Source: Tubulanus polymorphus (Eukaryota; Nemertea; Palaeonemertea; Tubulaniformes; Tubulanidae). From it: a DNA stretch of 64,000 nt. The notes under the pieces were generated by a model, which was not told where the DNA came from, made no database searches, and was given only the letters and a program-made list of their open reading frames with translations. Both the position numbers and the translations under genes were made by a program. Positions 57,690-64,000 of this stretch are shown piece after piece. Numbering within the stretch: the stretch's first letter is position 1; every line of letters starts with the position of its first letter. Location: NCBI RefSeq assembly GCF_964204645.1, contig NC_134027.1, positions 26,278,485 through 26,342,484 on the forward strand. Reading direction: 5' to 3'.

Positions 57690-59530
57690 TTAACCTAGAA
57701 TTCGGTTTCTCTGATGATGCGACCGGTACCGGAGCTTCCGGGCCACGGGAACATCAAACTACGAGTATTTGTACAATACGTCCTCACTTCCGGCGGTCTG
57801 AACTAAAGTGAAATTCTCCGAACAATGTCGATTGTGGCCGGCAATATTTGCGGACCACTCGAAGTTAACTCGAGACTATATCTCAAGGCGATGTCTTTAC
57901 AAACGGTTTTTTGATATGATATATAAAAGATCAATCGGGTTTAGAACGCTTGGGGGGTGGTGTAGGGTAGGTACAGCGTGATGATTGGGAGCGCAATGAA
58001 CCTAACAAATTCATTTCAATATCAGCAGGTGTTTGAATGAAGTTAGAATCGACTTTAATTTCTTTATCGAACGTGATTTCTTTAAAGGTAGAGATTTCTG
58101 ATTGAATAAAGTCTGGAGAAATTGCACGCTCCGCGATGAGCGTATGTTGTTTGCGTTTGCGGATTTCAAAGTCGACGTTTTGAAGAAAGGTTATAAATCA
58201 TCGGTTGCCTCTCGTCGCTACTCGGAGAGAGCCGTAACTGCGCAATGAAGTAGCAAGGCACGAAATTTCATCGTGATTTTCCAGACCTAACGTCTCGGGG
58301 CAATCAAAGTGTCAGAAGATCGCTGAGATAATGGATAGGTACGTCGTCTGTCTCGAGGGATAACAGACGACAGAGCGGCGGTTACGATCGGTATATTTGA
58401 AATTTCGAAATTGCGAAGGTTATCGAGGTTTACCGCCATAATCGACGTATAACAGCCTAGAAACATTACTACTGGATTCCGTTGACAGGAATTCAAAAAG
58501 CCTAAAGCGTTGAATTTACAATTCCATCTAGTAAACAGCAACATCTCTGCGCTATTGGAAACTGCAACACCAGATGGCGTGATCGCCAATTAGACTTACG
58601 TCGTCAAAATTAGTTCATTATCGATCAACTTTGAACTGAAACCAAATATACTGAAATATCTTTCTATCATTATTCAAGAAAAAAGTTCATTCGATTATAA
58701 CTGAAATGTAGGAGGAACTGAACGCGGAAAACCGAATAACTACTAGCGACATTTGGTGGATCCTCGCTTGCCATAAGTAGAATCCTCGATTGCCATAGTA
58801 GCCGTCGGAGGATCCCATTACTATGAAATGATTTCACAAGAACGAAAACTACCGTCTATATTTCTTTTCGAAAAAAATCTCACTAATACCACGATCAGTT
58901 TGCGTTTTATGTTTGCCGTTAAGTCGCCGCGCGACCGCCGTGTCATCAGACACCACTTAGACGCACAATCCATATAACATTTCAGATTCGAACCGAGTAT
59001 AATCCAACATCGACTTATTTCATCATTAAACACTGCTGAAGACTTGCACCATCGGACAATGAGAGCTTAGTTCTTTATTTATGAATAGGCCTCGTATAGT
59101 GTTGTGGGACATTCGGGCGTTCGTTGATAAGTCATTTCTAATTAGGATAATGAAGGGGAAGAGACAATTTATTGGATACGAAGTCTACTGCGTTGAGAGA
59201 AACGGGGGGATTGTTTATTGATTTAGTGTCTCAGAAAACATTCACATACAGTTTATATATTTGATTATCAGTGACTCCGGGGACTCGAGATTATCAGCTT
59301 ATCCGGCCATGTGTTGATGGTTTTTTAATGAAACACCAAACCCGTAGTAGAGCTTAGGGAGAACGTTGATTAGTACACGTCCGTATATCCATCAACCGAG
59401 CCTGAGACTACTCGTTTCAATTAACCGAACGACGACTAAAACTGTTTAACTTTTATACAGATATTAGATCGGTTTCAATATATTCAAAGTAAATGACTAA
59501 TTCAACCAACAGTTTAAAGAAATATCACCC
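57690..59530. other. intergenic or intronic stretch
   Basis: Two minus-strand open frames (58287-58589, 58821-59033) have no splice or poly(A) support apart from a weak donor (GGCG|GTAAAC near 58436) within the first. I do not call genes here. Confidence 0.35.
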
Positions 59531-59531
59531 A

Positions 59532-59661
59532 AAATATGAAGAAAAACTACGAGAGTTCCGACGTTTCTACTCAAATGCGCCATTTTGAGACAAGTTCTGG
59601 ATAAAATGGCGCATAGAATCGAGTAGAACCGTCGGAACTCTCGAAGTTTTTCTTCATATTT
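59532..59661. mobile_element. foldback element with 55-59-bp arms
   Basis: Arms 59532-59586 (AAATATGAAGAAAAACTACG onward) and 59603-59661 pair with a few mismatches and small indels around a 16-nt spacer. The right arm (AAAATGGCGCATAGAATCGA then GTAGAA) is homologous to the right edge of the 50-bp minisatellite at 21.2-21.8 kb. Confidence 0.75.
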
Positions 59662-59736
59662 GGCGTCATATCAACGTTCCAATGTTAGTTACTTCTACTT
59701 TCGTTAAAGATCATTAGGGTGCAGTTCTACAGTGGT

Positions 59737-60640
59737 GACTTTAACCTGTTAGTTTGGCTACAGAACTAAAATGATCTCAGACTGGTCTTAAGTTGTTAGA
59801 TTGGTTATAGAACCAAAATGAGCTTAGACTGGTCTTAAGTTGTTAGATTGGTTATAGAACCAAAATGAGCTTAGTCTGGTCTTAAGTTGTTAGATTGGTT
59901 ATAGAACCAAAATGAGCTTAGACTGGTCTTAAGTTGTTAGATCGGTTATAGAACCAAAATGAGCTTAGACTGGTCTTAAGTTGTTAGATTGGTTATAGAA
60001 CCAAAATGAGCTTAGACTGGTCTTAAGTTGTTAGATTGGTTATAGAACCAAAATGAGCTTAGTCTGGTCTTAAGTTGTTAGATTGGTTATAGAACCAAAA
60101 TGAGCTTAGACTGGTCTTAAGTTGTTAGATCGGTTATAGAACCAAAATGAGCTTAGACTGGTCTTAAGTTGTTAGATTGGTTATAGAACTAAAATGAGCT
60201 TAGACTGGTCTTAAGTTGTTAGATTGGTTATAGAACCAAAATGAGCTTAGTCTGGTCTTAAGTTGTTAGATTGGTTATAGAACCAAAATGAGCTTAGACT
60301 GGTCTTAAGTTGTTAGATTGGTTATAGAACTAAAATGAGCTTAGACTGGTCTCACGTTGTTACATTGGTTATAGAACCAAAATGAGTTTAGACTGGTCTT
60401 AAGTTGTTAGATTGGTTATAGAACTAAAATGAGCTTAGACTGGTCTTAAGTTGTTAGATTGGTTATAGAACCAAAATGAGCTTAGTCTGGTCTTAAGTTG
60501 TTAGATTGGTTATAGAACCAAAATGAGCTTAGACTGGTCTTAAGTTGTTAGATTGGTTATAGAACTAAAATGAGCTTAGACTGGTCTCAAGTTGTTACAT
60601 TGGTTATAGAACCAAAATGAGTTTAGACTGGTCTTGAGTC
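59737..60640. repeat. 47-bp minisatellite, about 19 copies
   Basis: The unit is TAGATTGGTTATAGAACCAA, then AATGAGCTTAGACTGGTCTT and AAGTTGT. Variants recur at multiples of the unit: AGTCTGG at about 59873, 60062, 60251 and 60485; GTTACATTGG at about 60359 and 60594. Higher-order amplification of 4-5-unit blocks is therefore likely. The same unit occurs four times inside the element at 22.6 kb. Confidence 0.95.
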
Positions 60641-60947
60641 AAAGTCCTGATCGGACTAAATAAAGGGTTGCAATATCGTTAGTTAACTAAACTCGTAAAC
60701 TCAAGAGATCTATGTAGAACTGTAACACATGGAATACAATTGGACCCGTATCCTTTGAGACATTGATATTCGTACCTATACGCCTGCATATATAAAACTA
60801 ATTATATGAACGCAGTTTGTGCCGTTGTTGGGTGATTTCAACGCAGGTTTTTATGGCCACGAATCCGTGATTACATCCAGAATAATTGACTTCTTTTATC
60901 GTCACTTGTCATGCTAGCCCTTCTACAGGCTGATAGAGTATACTTAC

Positions 60948-61013
60948 CGAAAACTCTCTACTCCGAATCCCCAGACGAATAGCGCAGTAATTACTGTCAA
61001 ACTATCGCTACTG
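60948..61013 (-). CDS. candidate 66-bp internal exon
   Basis: On the minus strand, an acceptor (CACACCATTTACAG) and a full-consensus donor (TTTTCG|GTAAGTAT) enclose 66 nt with only one open frame: SSDSLTVITALFVWGFGVES then F. This hydrophobic reading could be part of a membrane segment. It rests on splice signals only. Confidence 0.2.
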
Positions 61014-61019
61014 CTGTAA

Positions 61020-61890
61020 ATGGTGTGGCCACGTTAGGGGATGGTTTATGGCATGTTATCCGCTTTGGCAAATTCGGAGAAAATTATGATTCACAATCGA
61101 ATTATGTAGAAATTGATCGTAAACTATAGCTGAAATTCACTGATTTCACCGTATATTATTCAACAGTACATAAACAGGATTTGAAATAAGATTCTTGAAA
61201 CTCGGAGAAATAGCACACGCCACAGTCAGATCCTGACCAACAGTTTGGAAATTTGTCTTTTGTATGAGACCATAGCGGTCAATGGTGACAAAAAAGACTT
61301 GTAAAACTTTGATTTGCAGTTTCAAGGTTAGAACTCGGAAAACCAACATTCAAACAACTTGTGCTAACTACTACATCACCAAATCGTAGGTTTAGGGTAG
61401 GGTAGGGTTTAGAAGTTTGTCATGAGGCTAGCGGTCAGTGGTCAGTGGCCGGATCCCTGTTGTCCGATGTCATGATTTTTTACCATTTTCAGGAATATTC
61501 TCAAAGGCAGTTTTGGGGGTTTAAAGCGAAAGTTCCCGTCTATATTGTGCCGGGCTGGTAATGCATAATATTGAAATATCGTGATTATGTTTTGAAGTAT
61601 TATATCAGTTTGCAATGTCTACTGTAACGAAAGAAGTACTTTGAATATTGAATGACACTAGATCGAACCGTAGTGAACTGACTACCTAAACCGAAGTAAT
61701 AATATCTTCCCTTTTCAATTTGCATTTCGCGCAATTTCGCAGAAAAGTGTTCTTCGCGACGGCGCCAAATTTCCTATTCTTTATACAATAAACGCGTGGT
61801 CAAGGAGACCATATTATAGATAAATCCACAAATAACAAGTACTGCAAGAATCGTGATAAGAAAACCCGCGGCGGATCGAGAGAACAAGTT
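61020..61890. other. intergenic or intronic stretch
   Basis: No supported gene. A telomere-like G-rich run (GGTTTAGGGTAGGGTAGGGT) lies at 61388-61407; it is too short and irregular to call an interstitial telomere. Confidence 0.35.
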
Positions 61891-61990
61891 TTCAGCTAGA
61901 AAACGATTGCAGTAGCTGGCAGCTTGAAGAGCTTAATGGACCGCAGCAAGTGCACTTAGCGTCCACTCCGCGAGTGGAATACCAACTCAC

Positions 61991-62098
61991 CGCATATAAT
62001 AACTTTGCAGTGTAAGGGTTAGTTACGGTTCTGCGACCACACGACATCGGTTTCACCGTCGCGGTTAGAACCGACCCGCACTCGGATGAAACTCGCAT
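61991..62098 (-). CDS. candidate first coding exon (ATG to donor)
   Basis: A minus-strand ATG at 62098-62096 opens 36 codons ending in phase 0 at ATATGCG|GTGAGTTGG, a good donor (61991/61990). The surrounding 61860-62110 is CpG-richer than the flanks, and a purine/pyrimidine-rich tract lies upstream at 62145-62170, both compatible with a promoter-proximal exon. It reads MRVSSECGSVLTATVKPMSC onward; no clear signal peptide. No downstream exon identified. Confidence 0.27.
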
Positions 62099-62439
62099 AC
62101 AACGCGCATTTTAAGCATGAGTAAAATATTTTCACCGGCTGACTTCCCTCTCTCCCTCTTTCTATCCCTCGTGCTCCGGTGATTGATTCTAGTCGTTTAT
62201 TTCTAGTTTAAACTAAAAGAAAGACAAGCAGTTTTTAATCGGTCGCAGGCGACAAAGCGTCACATGACTGATGATCGACCTTGGCACAGATGTTACCAGC
62301 AGAATTCATACGACGACAGTTTACAACTATTACTCAATACTCACTCGCACAGTCAGGTTTTACTAGGCAGTAGAAATTTGTCTAAATCTTAACCTGAACC
62401 CATTAGACTGAGACCCGGGCAAGTCTCTCAATGTATATA

Positions 62440-62575
62440 TAAATCGACCAACTTTCAAATAGAATATTCTACGAAATATTCCGTAGATTCGGTCGTCTAT
62501 CGATATTTTGTACTCCGATTCCTCAGCACCCCAGCTTACTCGGCAGGTGTGCTGGGTGTGTTAGGGCCACACCAA
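62440..62575 (+). repeat. probable diverged family A copy
   Basis: The order GTAGATTCGGTCG, TCGATATTTTGTACTCCGAT and CGGCAGGTGTGCTGGGTGTG resembles the 3' half of family A, with many differences. Confidence 0.35.
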
Positions 62576-62579
62576 ATTG

Positions 62580-63700
62580 ATGAGACAGTAACACAACAGG
62601 AATATGTGAATACAAATACTTTGAAGGTTTACTAGATTTTAGCACAAAAGTACGACCTTTCACTGATTAAGTCATTGGAGAAATTTACAATATCTAAGTG
62701 ACACTCATTGGAGAATACAGAGTGGGCTGGGTAATAACGAGGAAATTATGAATGACTAGACACACAACGTTCCCTCGCTAAACTGTAAACTGTTTATTTT
62801 TTTGAATCCCGTGCTCGAAAAAATTGTAAAATTCCTGGAGCAATGAATTAAAATCTGATTCTGGATCCGATCAACTATAACTTTTATGCAACTGGCAACA
62901 ACATCAATGACATCAGTTCAGACACTACTACAGAGCATGACATCGTTTGAACTTTGTTTATGACCCGACAGTAATTCTACAGTCTGCGACTTCCATTAGC
63001 GGCGGCGGAGCCAACAACACGCGATTCATGTCACCACTGATGCGTCAGGGCTACACAATTGCAATTAAATCCTCGGACATCGTGACCCGTCTGTGTATCA
63101 GTAATTAATTACTGACGACAGAAATTGATTATTGAATTTAGCCCAGGTGAAGCCGACGCGAACGCTTCACTACTGAAAGCGGGAATTGTTTTAACGTCTG
63201 GAAATCGGAGCCCACTTCAAACGAAAATGTCGGCGATCCATATTTGATTCGATAACGCGTCGCGGGACGAGTTAACACTTTAGAATAAAGACTCGTAAAG
63301 AATTCGATCCGTCTTCAAACACTTTACGAGAATTTATTCGGTGCCGTAATGATTAAAACAGCGTCTCGATTTAACTATTGCCAATTTATTTAAAGTCGGC
63401 GAAACGCGCCGTGTTTGTGTACGGAGCGGCTTTGTCTAAATGAAAAATAACACCTGGGTCTATTGTAGAGAGACGCGACAGAATTGTCATTCAAACACTA
63501 TAAGAATGCATTATTTATAAAAAAACATCGCAGCGCTGTTTAGAATTTCTGCAAGATCAACGTTTATATAGAACGGTTTGAATAACTAGTTTATTTTTAA
63601 GATAAATATCATCGAATTTTAACGTGAAGCCGAAACTTGAAACGGAGAAAACAATTTTTTTTTATCTGTACGTTAAACTTTATGTTCAAAGAATTTCAGG
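62580..63700. other. intergenic or intronic stretch
   Basis: I see no supported gene or tandem repeat. Confidence 0.35.
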
Positions 63701-63720
63701 GTTCTCACAGATCAGGGGAG

Positions 63721-63973
63721 ATTCCCTGATTAAATTGAAAGATATCCTTAGTGGTGGGGTTCCTTGTGCCACTCATCACCATCAAGAACAACAAGACACC
63801 AAAGAACTCAAATTGCCTGACTTTTCCTTGAATTTTAACAATAGAGTTATCATTCCCTAATATATTTCCCGAACCCTTGACCAAAAATCCCAGATCAACT
63901 TGAAAAATTCCCTGATCGAATTATGAGATATCCTATGTGGGGGCTGTTTCTTATCAAGAGGTTCCTTGTGCCA
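63721..63973. repeat. diverged direct repeat at the right edge
   Basis: ATTCCCTGATTAAATTGAAA, GATATCCTTAGTGG and GGTTCCTTGTGCCAC (63721-63772) recur as ATTCCCTGATCGAATTATGA, GATATCCTATGTGGGG and GGTTCCTTGTGCCAC (63907-63973), the second with a 20-bp insertion. CCCTGA-type words are scattered between. The open frame at 63624-63860 lies over this repeat and is not called. Confidence 0.6.
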
Positions 63974-64000
63974 CGAGTCACTAGCAATGGCAATAAGACA

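Noticed and set aside
58287-58589. 100-codon minus-strand open frame
   Set aside because: No ATG at its start, only a weak internal donor, and no recognised similarity.
61385-61411. TTAGGG-like run suggesting interstitial telomere
   Set aside because: Only two or three irregular TAGGG words; too short.
63624-63860. 78-codon open frame
   Set aside because: It overlies the CCCTGA-rich direct repeat at the right edge and has no supporting signals.

Overview
The window looks like nuclear DNA from an invertebrate animal. It is AT-rich, dense in micro- and minisatellites and foldback (MITE-like) elements, and has no long open reading frame: the longest is about 155 codons in 64 kb. Splice-like signals (CAG|GTAAGC, CAG|GTGAGT, pyrimidine-rich tracts before AG) and tRNA-derived repeats fit a eukaryote. 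A marine lophotrochozoan, perhaps a mollusc, is my guess from the general repeat style and cannot be proved from sequence alone. There are no operons, ribosome binding sites or CRISPR arrays, and I recognise no conserved protein family by eye.

Coding content is sparse and uncertain. The strongest gene-like signals are: a 63-codon open frame running in from the left edge (1-192); a minus-strand first-exon and promoter-like zone at 18.74-19.48 kb with a consensus donor; a minus-strand 55-codon in-phase exon candidate at 44901-45065; terminal-exon-like frames at 5478-5687, 12896-13091, 43423-43619, 52990-53212 and 57440-57676 (minus); a two-part frame interrupted by one stop at 33770-34183; and a 117-codon ATG frame followed by AATAAA at 49171-49524. 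These are annotated as low-confidence candidates. Most of the window is best read as intron or intergenic DNA.

The repeat landscape is the main content. Foldback elements include a perfect 107-bp inverted repeat at 15742-15967 whose arms carry hammerhead-ribozyme-like motifs, with an older diverged copy at 45372-45585. There is a TTAA-flanked element at 26831-26975, a TAA-flanked Harbinger-like element at 12003-12184, an AT-microsatellite hairpin at 17767-17941, and hairpins at 27927-28051 and 59532-59661. Tandem arrays are: 50-bp units at 21.2-21.8 kb; 47-bp units at 22.65-22.85 kb and again at 59.7-60.6 kb; 44-bp GC-rich units at 23.3-23.75 kb; an 84/85-bp array at 42.27-43.28 kb; and a 29-bp array with a 291-bp higher-order period at 46.4-47.8 kb. 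A (TA)n tract of about 230 bp lies at 24.26-24.49 kb.

Two of the tandem arrays appear to have grown out of foldback elements. The 50-bp array shares its flank with an arm of the 59.5-kb hairpin. The 47-bp array at 22.6 kb sits inside short terminal inverted repeats with a possible CAAG target-site duplication. Several degenerate dispersed families and small local duplications fill the rest.
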